DNA of 27,268 bases from Porogramme epimiltina (Eukaryota; Basidiomycota; Agaricomycetes; Polyporales; Polyporaceae): NCBI GenBank assembly GCA_900155495.1, contig FTLJ01000645.1, positions 1 through 27,268 of the forward strand. Reading direction: 5' to 3'. How positions within the stretch are numbered: the first letter of the stretch is position 1; the number at the start of each line of letters is the position of its first letter. Both the position numbers and the translations under genes were made by a program. Below, in pieces: positions 1 to 9,547 of the stretch. The notes beneath the pieces are model-generated. The model saw nothing but the letters and a program-made list of their open reading frames with translations. It was not told the origin of the DNA and did not search any database.

Positions 1-711
1 TTTTTTTTCAATGACGCCGCGCCCACAGACACCTCCCCCAGCCCGCTGGCCGGCATCGCCACATGTGTATAAGAGCCATCTTCCCCGCCCGCCGGCATCT
101 CCCCCTCCATCCTCTCGCACTCCTCCCCACCCTCCAGCCCCCAATCCAGCATCCGCACGCCCCCATCCAGCACCCGCACCCCCCCGCGCCGCACACACGC
201 CCGCACCGCTTCCAGCGCGTACCCCGGCACGCGCCCCATTGCGCAGCAGCAAGCCCACCCATCCCCGCCCTCCCGCACGCACACGCTCTCCCCGCCCGCC
301 CGCACGCTCTCCCCGCTCGAGTTCGCACACGCCCACGACCCCGCCGCGCTCCCCACCGCCGCGCCCCCGCCGCGCTCCTCCGCCGGCGCGCGCGGCGCCC
401 ACGCCCGCGCCATCAGCCGCGCGGACCGCCTCGCCGCCGCCGTGCGCCGGATGAGCGAGGAGGACTCGTCTGCGGGTGGTGGCGATGGTGGGAGCAGCGA
501 GGCCTCGCGCGCGCCCGTGTCTCCCGGGTACACGCGCCCGGGGAGGGCGGCGAGCCGCGCGGACGGTGCGGTGCCCGTGGGGGACGGGGACGGGGACCGG
601 TTCACGCGCATGGTGGGCCCCGCGCGCCCTACGCGCGCGCCGTTGTTGGACCGCGGAGGCGGAGGCGGTGGTGGTGCGGGAGGGTTGTGGGGGCGGGTTC
701 AGAGTGAATAA
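1..711 (+). CDS. C-terminal part of a Pro/Ser-rich, probably disordered protein (partial, one in-frame stop)
   Basis: The frame starting at base 1 is open to a TAA at 709-711 except for one TAA at 70-72. It reads as a low-complexity Ser/Pro/Thr-rich tail, then a short helical-looking stretch (AISRADRLAAAVRRMSEED, about 409-465), then Gly/Asp-rich sequence. Nearly all third codon positions are G or C, and GC content drops soon after 711, as expected at a 3' gene end. A T-run, a branch-like AATGAC (10-15) and an acceptor-like CACAG (24-28) suggest that an intron ends at base 28. The stop at 70-72 falls inside a motif resembling a sequencing adapter (see findings). The opposite strand is also open from about 698 to base 3 with the same third-position phase, so the strand is not certain. 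I do not recognise the protein. Confidence 0.4.
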
Positions 712-1263
712 TGGGGGTGAGAGGAAATGCGTTGGGATGCCCGCGCGGACGGTGTGCCGCCCGCGCCGCGCTCGTTATTTGTACTAACCGCCGCTGAAGG
801 CCCAAATGCTTCGTGTTCTCGTTTCGTTCGTGCCGCGTGTCCCGCCCCATTGGTGTCCGCGCCGTTCATTTGCATCTCTTCGCACTGCCTGCCATCTACT
901 CTCTGACTGCCAAATTCCAATAATGTACCTAGTCCACCTGCCTACATTCCAGTTTGTAGTTCCTCGGTCATAAGCCCTCATTCTTGTACTTACCCTCGCC
1001 CGACGTTACTCTAGCACGCGTGTGTCCGGGCTCATACTGTACTAACTTCGTGTTTGTGTATTGCTCTCTTCGTGTTTATCCTCTGAGTAATTATACCAAT
1101 TCCGCACATAGCAGATTACAGTCCAGTTGTACCTCTACGAACAGTCCCTCTCCAATAAGATGTTAAATAGTTGATCTTGGCGATGAGTGAGCTTGAGAAA
1201 TTAGAATACACAGTGTACAATCTGCTTGCGATCCTGTTAGCACGCCAACTGGTGGTAATCCGG
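712..1263. other. Intergenic, no gene seen
   Basis: GC content falls from the very GC-rich left-end coding region to ordinary levels by about 780. The reading frames here are short and have no recognisable domain or splice structure. The segment probably holds the 3' UTR of the left-end gene and the 5' flank of the tRNA gene. Confidence 0.5.
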
Positions 1264-1367
1264 GACACCATAGCCAAGTGGTTACGGCGACAGATTAGAA
1301 TATCGTCGGATTATACTGTTCTATCTGTTTCCCTTTGGGAGCGCAGGTTCGAATCCTGCTGGTGTCG
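1264..1367 (+). tRNA. tRNA-Ser(AGA) with a 22-nt intron
   Basis: The cloverleaf folds completely. The acceptor stem pairs GACACCA (1264-1270) with TGGTGTC (1360-1366), with discriminator G1367. The D stem is GCC/GGC (1273-1275 with 1286-1288). The anticodon stem is ACAGA (1290-1294) with TCTGT (1324-1328). The T arm is GCAGG TTCGAAT CCTGC (1343-1359). The anticodon AGA is at 1297-1299, after TT and before A1300. A 22-nt intron (1301-1322) sits at the canonical site, one base 3' of the anticodon. The long variable arm with a CCC/GGG stem (1331-1339) and the G discriminator are typical of serine tRNAs. The B box GGTTCGAATCC (1346-1356) is intact. A TTTT run at 1388-1391, or a T5 run at 1412-1416, could terminate Pol III. 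It would decode UCU, and UCC/UCA by wobble if A34 is deaminated to inosine. Confidence 0.95.
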
Positions 1368-1930
1368 TGTGCGCAATGAACTCTCGGTTTTGCTTCGTAG
1401 TCCGGAGTCAATTTTTGTGAACCATCAATCGGAGAAGTTGGTAGTCCTACGACCCCTCAGCCCCTTACATATGACAACCCTGGGAGCAGGGAGGTACAAA
1501 CGACCTCATTCCCATTCTTCAAGATGATCTACACATCCAATATGCGGGCACACTGGTATATCTCAAGGCAAGACTGAACACTGAGCACTCCCAGAATAAC
1601 AGAGTCCGAACAGGACAAGCCGGGGTATATAGTCACTCGTCAAGACCACAATGTCGCAACACGACAGCGCCGTTGGCAATGTTCCAGAGAAAGCGATAGA
1701 TTAGAATTACCGTACGGCGGACGCTACGACTACGAGAAGTGTACGCGCGGTGGGATTATAACGAGGGAGGGAGGGTAGGTAAGTAGTAGCGTAACCGGGC
1801 GTACACGAGTCAAGTCACGTCGCAGAGATCGTCGCAGGCCTATCCGAAACCTAACGATACAACGTCGCCATCAGCACGCGCTCGCGTTGACAAGAACAAG
1901 GCACTCGCGTTCAGAAATCACGAAGGCCCT
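1368..1930. other. Intergenic; tRNA terminator side and 3' flank of the Gly/Ala-rich gene
   Basis: No credible gene was found. The interval contains the T-runs after the tRNA and the 3' flank of the minus-strand gene whose stop is at 1931-1933. A purine-rich patch (GAGGGAGGGAGGG, about 1764-1776) is the only visible compositional feature. Confidence 0.5.
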
Positions 1931-3889
1931 CTAGTTGAGACGGCCGAACGCGGGGAGGGGAGGAAGCTTGGAGGCGAGCGACCCAACGACAGGGGCCACA
2001 TCGGGCACCTGGCGCGCGTGCACGCCGGCAGCCGCGCCCGCACCCGCACCAACCGCCACGCCGTGAGGGCGAGTCTCAGCAGCGACGCCAGCGGCAGCAG
2101 CAGCGGCCGCGTCGACATGGCGGACGTGGACGCCCGCAGCCGCGCCAGCCGCCGCACCGACCGCGGCGTGGTGGGGATCGGCGGCTGCGGCGGCACCAGC
2201 AGCAGCCCCGGCAGCAGCACCGAAGTGGCGCGCGTGCACGCCAGCAGCAGCTCCAGCAGCCGCGCCAACCGCGACCCTGTGGGGCTCAGCCTCCGCGGCG
2301 ACACCGGCACCGGCACCCGCGGCGGCGGCGACATGGCGGGCGTGAACGCCGGCCGCGGCACCCGCGGCGGCACCGACAGCGACGTGGTGGGGGTCGGTGT
2401 GCGCAGCGAGGCCCGCGGCGGCGGCAGCGGCCGCGTCAACGTGGCGGAGGTGGAGGCCAGCAGCGGCGCCGGCACCCGCGCCCAGTTCGACACCATGGGG
2501 GTGGTACTCCGTCGCCACGGTGGCGGGGGGACCGTTTTGGCGCGCGTGCACGCCAGCCGCGGCACCTGCGACAGCGCCGGCCGCGACACCGTGGGGGCCC
2601 GTCTCGACTCCACCAGCCGCGCCAGCAGCAGCACCGGCACCAATGTGGCGGGGAAGGTGCGCGACGGCCGCGAGGCCGCCGTCAACACCCGCCGCGAGCT
2701 TGCCCGGGACCGCACCGACGCCCGCCGCGAGGCCAGCGGCAGCGCCGAGATCTGCGCGCGTGCGGATGCCCGCGGCGGCGCCTGCACCCGCACCGACGTG
2801 AACCGAGGAAGGAGAGCCGTGGACGTGCGCGCCGCCAGCCGCCGCGGCAGCGACGTCAGCGCGAGCGTGGAGGACGCCCGCAGCGCCACCGCCCAGGCCG
2901 GCAGCGAGCTTGCCCGGGGTCGCGACGACACCGCCGACGACACCCGTCACGGCACCGAGGTCGGCGCGAGTGTGGAGGACACCAGCAGCGCCGCCACCAA
3001 GGCCGGCGGCGAGCTTGCCAGGAGTAGCGACGACGCCGCCGACAACGCCAGTCACGGCACCGAGGTCCGCGCGAGCGTGGACGCCAGCGGCGGCACCAGC
3101 AGCAGCCCCGGCGCCGACGTGGGAGTGGGAGGTATGGGCGCCAGCGACGGTGCCAAACGCGGCGTCGACGGTAGTGCGAGTGTGGACGATGCCCGCGGCA
3201 CCTCCGCCAAGGCCAGCAGCGAGCTTTCCGGGGGTTGCAACGACTCCGCCAACGAGGCCCGCGGCGGCTCCGAGGTCGGCACGGGTATGGAGGACACCAG
3301 CAGCGCCGCCACCAAGACCGGCAGCGACCTTTCCGGGAACGGCGACGACGCCGCCAACGAGGCCCGCAGCAGCGCCGAGGTCCGCACGGGCGTGGAGGCC
3401 AGCGACGGCACCGCCCTTGGCGCCGACCGCGATGTCGTGGGGAGAGGCGTGCGCGCCCGCAGCGGCCCCAGCGGCGACACCCGCGCGCTCACGGGTGAGG
3501 AGCGCGGCGGCAGCACCGGCCCTCACGCCCGCGCCGCCACCGACGGCGCGACGGCGGCGGGTGCGGACGCCAGCAGCGGTGGGGGCGCCAGCCTCGAGTT
3601 CGGATTCGCAGGGCTCGTGCTCGGCCTCGGCCTCGGGGTGGGTGATGGCACCGGCGTCGAGGCGGGTGAAGAGGTTGCCCTTGGGGTGGGCGGCCGCAGG
3701 GATGTTGGGGATGTAGGCGAGGGTGTTCACGCCAGCGGCGGCGGCAGCGGCCCCGGCGACATCAGCGGTGGCAGGGACGGTGTAGGCTACGACATAACGT
3801 CAGACTGCGAGCTGTAAAGTCGATGAACTTCAAAACATACCGCCAGAGGCAAGGACGAGAAGGAGCGAAAGGATGGCGTGGGAGCGCAT
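1931..3889 (-). CDS. Secreted Gly/Ala-rich tandem-repeat protein
   Basis: I place the start at the ATG at 3889-3887. Exon 1 (3889-3841) encodes a signal peptide, MRSHAILSLLLVLASG. A 54-nt intron follows (3840-3787; GTATGT donor, CTGAC branch, GTAG acceptor). Exon 2 (3786-1931) continues with AYTVPATADVAG and ends in TAG, giving 634 aa. After a Glu-rich segment with one Cys (near EHEPCESE) and an Arg run, most of the protein is tandem repeats. The first part has about six units of about 35 residues (ADLGAAAGLVGGVVATPGK type, ending in LHTR or VHAR). The second part has about 36-residue units (PHHVAVGAAAGAAAGVHAR type). The DNA period is about 105-108 bp. There are essentially no aromatic residues apart from two near the N-terminus. 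It is probably extracellular or cell-wall-associated. I recognise no family. A long open frame on the plus strand (2018-3817) is a shadow of the GC-rich repeats. Confidence 0.75.
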
Positions 3890-4040
3890 GGTTACGGATG
3901 GGCTGACGAGTGTGGGTGTCTTGAACGAAGGCGGGCGGGGAGGGTGTCGTAGGTCGTCGGGACGAGGAACGAGTGTGTAAAGAACGGAAGGAGGACTCGA
4001 GCTAAGCAGGAGGATGGGTTCCGACTCGCCCAACCTCCGT

Positions 4041-4049
4041 CTTTTTATC
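4041..4049 (-). promoter_or_regulatory. TATA-like box of the Gly/Ala-rich gene
   Basis: On the minus strand this reads GATAAAAAG, about 150 bp upstream of the ATG at 3889. It is followed by a pyrimidine-rich leader, a normal arrangement for a fungal Pol II promoter. The call rests on position and sequence only. Confidence 0.45.
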
Positions 4050-5555
4050 CTCTTCCACTGTTCCCCGCGAGATGCTGGCTCATTGACGTCTGCTTCCGCA
4101 ATGTCCGCCTCGAGGGTGCAAGCTGTTCCAAGACGTGGAGCCGGCTACACCGCAACGCCCACCAAGGGTCGTCCGGCCGTCGCCAGTCGGTTCCGAAGCT
4201 TCTTGGACCCGCGCTTTGGGGCGCTGTCGTCAGCAGGGAGCGCAAAGTCGCGACCCGCACTTCGCGTACGGAGCGCCCATTAGCGAGTATATGCGCCGGC
4301 TACCCGACCAACATCCTCCGCCTTTGAGTCGGCGGGAGCACTTTGAGATGGGTAGCGTTCCCTAATACCCGCCATCGCACAGATTCTCTTCCATTCTCTG
4401 CCTGATTGGAAGAAGATAGCATGAGTACGACTCGCGGATAAGAGGAATGAGAAGCGTACCCGACTTCCGGAGTGAATCGCTTGTATTTCCGTGACGGGAA
4501 GTCAGAACCACCGACGCGCGATGGCACGACCTTCTCCCCGGGACGGCAACCTGCGGCAACCCGTGAAACAGCGTCCATTCCGAGGCCTAGCCGAGAACAC
4601 GCTGGGGCGACCGTCGCTCGTCAAGGGTTGTGATTCACGAAGACAGATGGCACTCACATTGGTTGGTATATACTTATGTATACGAGCTTGGCCGTACAGG
4701 ATATGTTCTAACTAAAACTTCGTAACGGAAGCGGATGAGAAGGCGGTGTTGGCACTTCCATGGCCAGCCGCGCTTTGAAGCCGTCCTATGCGCGCTGCCA
4801 GCGCGCTTCGGAATGTCGCGGACACTGAGCGTGGGTCGGAGGAGAGCTTGATGGACATTGGAACCCCGCGCTGTATCATAGCCACGTTGAAGCCAGCACA
4901 AGGCTCGTGTCTACTGAGGTTAAGAGGGCTTTCTCTCTTAGGGAAGAAGAAGGATGGGACAAGCCCGGCCGCCCGCGCTGAAGGCCTCGAGAGCAAGAGC
5001 GTGACAATGCTGTGACTCCACGTGATAAAAAGCCATGTGATCGTGTGACCAGTTTATCAAGCCTGGCCACTATCATGCGTTCCTGCGGCTTCGAACAGCT
5101 CAGGCTGGCAGCATCTGCGTATCCGGCGCTGCTGAGATGAGTTCTCCCCTACAACCACTCATAGGTGAGCACCAAATCTCATGAGACAGTGCAGCATTCT
5201 GACAAAATTGGCTACGCTAGTCCACGTTTCACAACTATATCTGACATGTTTCCCCATTAGATGACGCGTAGTGCCGATACTTAATCTCAACCACATCCAT
5301 CCAAGGACGCAACCGGTCATACAGTAATGCATGTACCTGCATAATGGACACGTTACTTGCACCGGGCCTGCGGTGAGCTGTTTGGCATCCCCGCCTCATG
5401 AATCGTACTCACCATCGCCGTGCGCAGCGCCACGACTGAATAGAAACCTTCGGAGATAGTTGCAAGTCATGCAGTCTCGTCTACGCGGGTTCGTACGCGA
5501 CGGCCTTCCGCTCGCTGTACTCCATTAGTAACTTTGCGTGACGGCTCTTATGGAC
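4050..5555. other. Intergenic between two divergent secreted-protein genes
   Basis: This 1.5-kb stretch has several short frames on both strands (for example 4712-4996 minus) with no recognisable domain, no signal peptide and no supporting intron pattern. The segment around 4383-4470 resembles 9658-9745 (shared core TTCCATTCTNTGNCTGATT), so it may hold a degraded dispersed repeat. The rest looks like promoter and spacer DNA for the two divergent flanking genes. Confidence 0.45.
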
Positions 5556-5556
5556 G

Positions 5557-5564
5557 TATAAAAG
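5557..5564 (+). promoter_or_regulatory. TATA box of the Ser/Thr repeat gene
   Basis: A perfect TATAAAAG lies 112 bp upstream of the chosen ATG (5669) and is followed by a pyrimidine-rich leader. This is a typical core promoter for a highly expressed fungal gene. Confidence 0.65.
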
Positions 5565-5668
5565 CCACTAGGTGAGATTCGCACTCTCCAGTTCTATTCT
5601 CCTCCAGTTCCTCTTCGAAGCGACAGTCGCATCGTTCGCCTTTATTCCTTTGTCCCTTTCCTGTCGTG

Positions 5669-6583
5669 ATGCCGACGCTCAACTTCGTCCTCGCTGCTCT
5701 CCTTCTCAGCTATGGTCCGCAACCTCTCCTCCTCCGACATCACTTAGAATCACTGCTAACATTACTCTCTACAGCCGCTGCAGCACCTATGAGGAATGAT
5801 GTCACTACGGTCACGACCTCCCCGGTCACCACGTCAACGTTCGCTTCACAGGCCGACAATGTCACCACCGTGTTCACCTCTATCCCCATTTCGTCGTCCC
5901 CCGGCGCTGTTACCACCATCACTGTCAAGGAGCGCGCAATCACATCGGTGTTCACCTCTATCCCCATATCCTCCTCTCCTGGGGTTGTTACGACGTCCAC
6001 CGTCAGCAAGCGCGCAATCACTTCCAGCTTCACTTCCATTCCGCTTTCCTCTTCTCCCGGCCAGGTCACAACGTCCACCGTTAAAGGGCGCGCTATCTCG
6101 TCCAGCTTCACAACGGTCCCGATCTCATCATCTCCCGGCACCGTCACGACCTCCACCGTGAAGGGCGGGCGCGTCATCACGACCTCGCTTACGTCCATCC
6201 CCGCCTCCTCTTCCCCGGGGGAGGTCACCACGTCGACCGTCCATCAGCGCGCTATCTCCTCCAGCTTCACCTCCATTCCCGTCTCGTCCTCTCCTGGAGC
6301 TGTCACAACCTCCACCGTGAATGCTGAAGACGTCGTATCGTCCTCGTTTACCTCCATCCCGGTTTCGTCCTCACCTGGCCAAGTCACAACCTCCACCGTG
6401 CGCCCGCTCGCGATCACGTCGAGCTTCACTTCCATCCCTGGCTCGTCGTCTCCGGGCACCGTTCCGACCTCCACCGCCAAGGGAGGCGCCCGCGTCGTGA
6501 CGTCATACCTCACCTCCGTCTCCGCCGGCTCTACCGGCGTCGCCTCGAGCGTCACCAACGCCGTAGAGACCACCTCTGTTTGA
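5669..6583 (+). CDS. Secreted Ser/Thr-rich protein with eight to nine 26-residue repeats
   Basis: Exon 1 (5669-5714) starts a signal peptide, MPTLNFVLAALLLSYA. Exon 2 begins at 5775 with AAAPMRND and ends in TGA at 6581-6583, giving 284 aa. The proposed intron (5715-5774) has a weak GTCCGC donor but a good GCTAAC branch and CTACAG acceptor. It is 60 nt long and stop-free, so the unspliced frame also stays open (304 aa), but the spliced form gives the cleaner signal peptide. The mature protein is eight repeats plus a degenerate ninth, of the form ITSSFTSIPLSSSPGQVTT followed by STVKGRA. The core SIPxSSSPGxVTTST is nearly invariant, and the linkers (KERA, SKRA, KGRA, HQRA and others) vary. It has no Cys and is probably heavily O-glycosylated and extracellular. 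The linkers recall kexin-processed repeat proteins, but dibasic sites are not conserved. I assign no family. Confidence 0.8.
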   Translation: MPTLNFVLAALLLSYGPQPLLLRHHLESLLTLLSTAAAAPMRNDVTTVTTSPVTTSTFASQADNVTTVFTSIPISSSPGAVTTITVKERAITSVFTSIPISSSPGVVTTSTVSKRAITSSFTSIPLSSSPGQVTTSTVKGRAISSSFTTVPISSSPGTVTTSTVKGGRVITTSLTSIPASSSPGEVTTSTVHQRAISSSFTSIPVSSSPGAVTTSTVNAEDVVSSSFTSIPVSSSPGQVTTSTVRPLAITSSFTSIPGSSSPGTVPTSTAKGGARVVTSYLTSVSAGSTGVASSVTNAVETTSV

Positions 6584-7600
6584 GGTCCAAGTGTCAGCGC
6601 AGCCTCGAGCGCGGAGGTGTGGTTCGGTCGGAGGCACATCGTAACGTTCCGGCTTTTCCTCTCGTTACACCTTAACAAAGTTCGCTGGTTTGGTTCTGGA
6701 TTAGACGGATTCGTTGCAGTTGACGGCGCTTCTGTCCATCTGTTAGCGTGATATTTTACAGTTATTTTGACCCTCGGATGATAGGAGATAATATACCCTT
6801 TGTGTTTTCAGGAGAGCAAATGTTAGGGGTATATGAATTCAAGTCTCCCTAATAAGGAGGGACCCTGCTACATGCCATCACATTAGACAAGCGCTTTTTC
6901 GACTGTCCTCCCATTCATTTGAGGAGCGGTAAAGCCGGTGGGAAGTAGTTGTACTAAGACCACCCCCCCAGTGTGAAAGGAGCCATAAACGACTCCGGCC
7001 CCAATAACTTCAGTCGACAGAGGATGGAAGCTGGATTAGTTACGTAATGTTAGTGGCCCCTTAGGAGCTTGTTCGGGCGCCTACCATGTTTCGATCATGC
7101 CACAATGGTCGCCGCCGGCATTGTCGCAGTGACGGTCAGCGATGACCTCCTCCCGTAGATCATGCCCCGTAGGATCGTCGTTGGATCCCCCGGCTAAGGT
7201 TTGTTGTATATATTTCAGCTAGGTTATAGTATTCTATGTCCATCCATTCCAGTATTGACCTTGACATAATAGAGGTTTTTTCTCGACGACACTGTTGGCA
7301 CTTCTACTTCAGCTCAAATGAACGGTTTTACAGTCATGACCGGTGAAGCTATCCCAGGCTTCACCTCTTCTCCGGCTCGTAAGTGTGCGATGATTCCATT
7401 CAACTCAATCCCATAGTTATGCCATTCCCTCCTTCAGATTGGTCACTTGACAGAAAGTTTACACCGGAGCCACGCTCCCAACAGGGGCGGCAGCGATCGG
7501 TGCCGGGGGTTCGAAATGCTCCCGCAGCTCTCAAATAGGACAGGGCTGTTCTATAGGAGTACGAGGGGCCAATCACCCGACGGCGGCAGCCGGTCCATGG
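6584..7600. other. Intergenic; start of duplicated unit A
   Basis: No gene is supported here. From about 7310 the sequence aligns with 10510-10950, the 5' flank of the second DUF6534 gene, with shared stretches such as GTAAGTRTGCG and TCCATTCAACTC. An outlying match, TAGTTACGTAAT, is at about 7036 and about 9852. The duplicated block therefore includes several hundred bp of upstream DNA. A few short open frames (7400-7635) lie in this flank and are not conserved as protein. Confidence 0.5.
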
Positions 7601-7602
7601 GG

Positions 7603-7614
7603 CCATACATAAAC
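7603..7614 (+). promoter_or_regulatory. Conserved core promoter element, DUF6534 copy A
   Basis: The element CCATACATAAAC is followed by CGN(7-9)GGTCAT. It recurs before copy B (10803-10814) and, as ACATTACATAAACCG, before pseudogene C (about 15999-16013). ACATAAA probably serves as a TATA variant. It lies about 150 bp upstream of the ATG at 7762. Confidence 0.5.
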
Positions 7615-7761
7615 CGCGTTCATACGGTCATCTAGCCCACCATCTACGCAGCTCTCTGGCAGGTCCAAACTTGCCTGCCCACTCTCTGGCGCCTCTCCAT
7701 CCCTTCCTCCTACATCGTCTTTCTTCTTTCACGGACTTCTCGCCCTCTGAGTCTGCCACGG

Positions 7762-9409
7762 ATGTCAAACGCCCCCCTCAACCCGCCCCCGCTGGACGTT
7801 CCCGCGAAGTAAATTTACGAAAATTCTCCTCTTTGGTGTCCCCACTCACCGGAATATCGTTTCAGTTTCGGCCCTTTCTACGTCGCCGTGGTATTAGACG
7901 TGTTCTTTTACGGTATCGTCGCGACGCAGGCGTTCGTCTACTTCACCACCTATACACAGTAAGACCTCTTTATGCCGAAGTCATGCGCGCGCCCTTACCC
8001 CTACGCCCTCAGAGACCGACTATGGATGAAAACACTCGTATGTACCTACTCATTTTACTGGCAAGTAGTCGACAGGCGCTGACCTATCCTGGGGTAGGTG
8101 CTCTTGGTTGTCATATCGGAAACCTTGAATTCGTGTTTCGACATAATCTCCGTGTATCAACCGCTGGTGATACACTTCGGTGATTATGCTGCTGTTCTCA
8201 TGACCGCATGGGGTAAGTGTGTCCAGCATGCTTTATATACGCCACTCACACCGAACCTTCTTGGGTGTACAGAGTTCCACGCCGATCCTGGTGTCACGGT
8301 GAGCAGCACAACGTTCGTCTGATGAGCAGAGTGCTAATATTTCCCACTCAGGGCATTGTCGCGTTTCTCGTACAAGGATTCTTCGCTTGGCGGGTTAAGG
8401 TTCTCACGAATAACAACTGGATTGTCGGAATTATTGGTGTCTTTTCGTTCATCCAGCTTCGTACGTGTTCATCATTTTCGTGCCCACTTGACACATTTTA
8501 ACTGTTCGCTCAGTGGGCGGTATCGGCACGTCCATCGCTGTGACACATGTCGCCTACATTCCCGACTTCCCAAAGTTCCGATCCATCGTCATCGTCTGGC
8601 TCACTAGCGCAGTGATTGCGGACATCATGATCACGACCACGTTAGTCCACCACCTGGTGCGTATTCTGAGACCGTTGCACTATGTCGTAGACCTCACCAG
8701 CAGCCTGTATGCAGCACCGAAACCGGACAGGTATCGAGTCCACAGACACCCTTATCAACAAGCTCATGCGCAGTACGCTGTTAGTCTTCTTCTCCTGAAC
8801 ATCCTCGACTCACGATCTGCTTTTAGTGACGATCCAAACCGGCCTTCTGACGTCATTGTGGGCTGTTACCGATCTCGTCGTGTACCTTGTCGTCGTACGT
8901 CTCCATCGCTCTCACCCCTCTATTCTCCAAACCTCCCCCTGACAGTTCTCCACTCCTCCTCACACAGCCCAAGTCCATCCACCTCATCTTCAACTTCACG
9001 CTCTCGAAGCTGTACTCGATATCCCTCCTCGCAACGCTCATCGCGCGCTCCGCATGGCAGGGCGAGTCCAGTACGGGTACGCACGGCGGGCGTACAACCC
9101 CAGGAGACCGCGCAAGCGTGCGCGTAAACGTCCTCAGGAGCGCAAACAGCGTCTGCAGGGTCAGTCCCTTTACGCCTCCCCCTAGTCCCTTCGCTCCACT
9201 CCCTACGCGGAAGCTGACTACGCACTTTTCAGCCCCCGCCCCAGATCTTCATTGACGTCGAGGCACACCGGTTCGTTGACGGCGACTCCTCCAGGCGCGC
9301 CAGCCGTATCGCGAGCGACGTTGACAGTGAGTTGGAGAAGGATATCACCTCGACGAGTACCAGGACGAGTGATCGCAGGGGCTCGGACGCTAGTACACAC
9401 GCTGTCTGA
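7762..9409 (+). CDS. DUF6534 multi-pass membrane protein, copy A
   Basis: An eleven-exon model was rebuilt by alignment with copy B: 7762-7808, 7866-7958, 8013-8037, 8098-8212, 8273-8298, 8352-8460, 8514-8656, 8715-8772, 8827-8894, 8968-9159 and 9233-9409 (350 aa). All introns are GT-AG, and every exon except exon 10 has the same length as in copy B. The protein shows about seven hydrophobic segments, starting with FYVAVVLDVFFYGIV near residue 20. The C-terminal third carries the family signature: RTGIESTDTLINKLM, then QTGLLTSLWA, then HLIFNFTLSKLYSISLLATL. The tail is hydrophilic, Ser/Thr/Arg-rich and presumably cytosolic. DUF6534 proteins are abundant in agaricomycetes and their function is unknown. 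Downstream, instead of a full F-box partner, only a short relic of one remains. Confidence 0.9.
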
Positions 9410-9547
9410 CTTATGAGTAATATCATAGTGATCACACAGTGAATGGCGCGCACACTGCGAGAGTCTACCATAAGTCCCCCGCGCTAGGCCCTAGCGTCAT
9501 CAGTTCACACGCACTAGGGATGGACATATTTTGAGTAGACCCTGAAC

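Noticed and set aside
1171..1527. 118-aa open frame on plus
   Set aside because: It runs straight through the tRNA-Ser gene, which folds perfectly, and has no protein features.
2018..3817. 599-aa open frame on plus
   Set aside because: It is antisense to a signal-peptide-bearing gene with a good intron. Its Arg/Ser/Gly/Asp composition follows from the complementary Ala/Gly repeats.
4712..4996. 94-aa minus frame with a possible N-terminus
   Set aside because: It has no recognisable domain, an overlapping plus frame of similar length and no splice or promoter support.
7495..7525. GGGGGTTCGAAATGCTCCC resembling a tRNA T-arm
   Set aside because: The stem pairs poorly and no acceptor or anticodon stems are found around it. 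It lies in the duplicated DUF6534 flank, where copy B does not preserve it.
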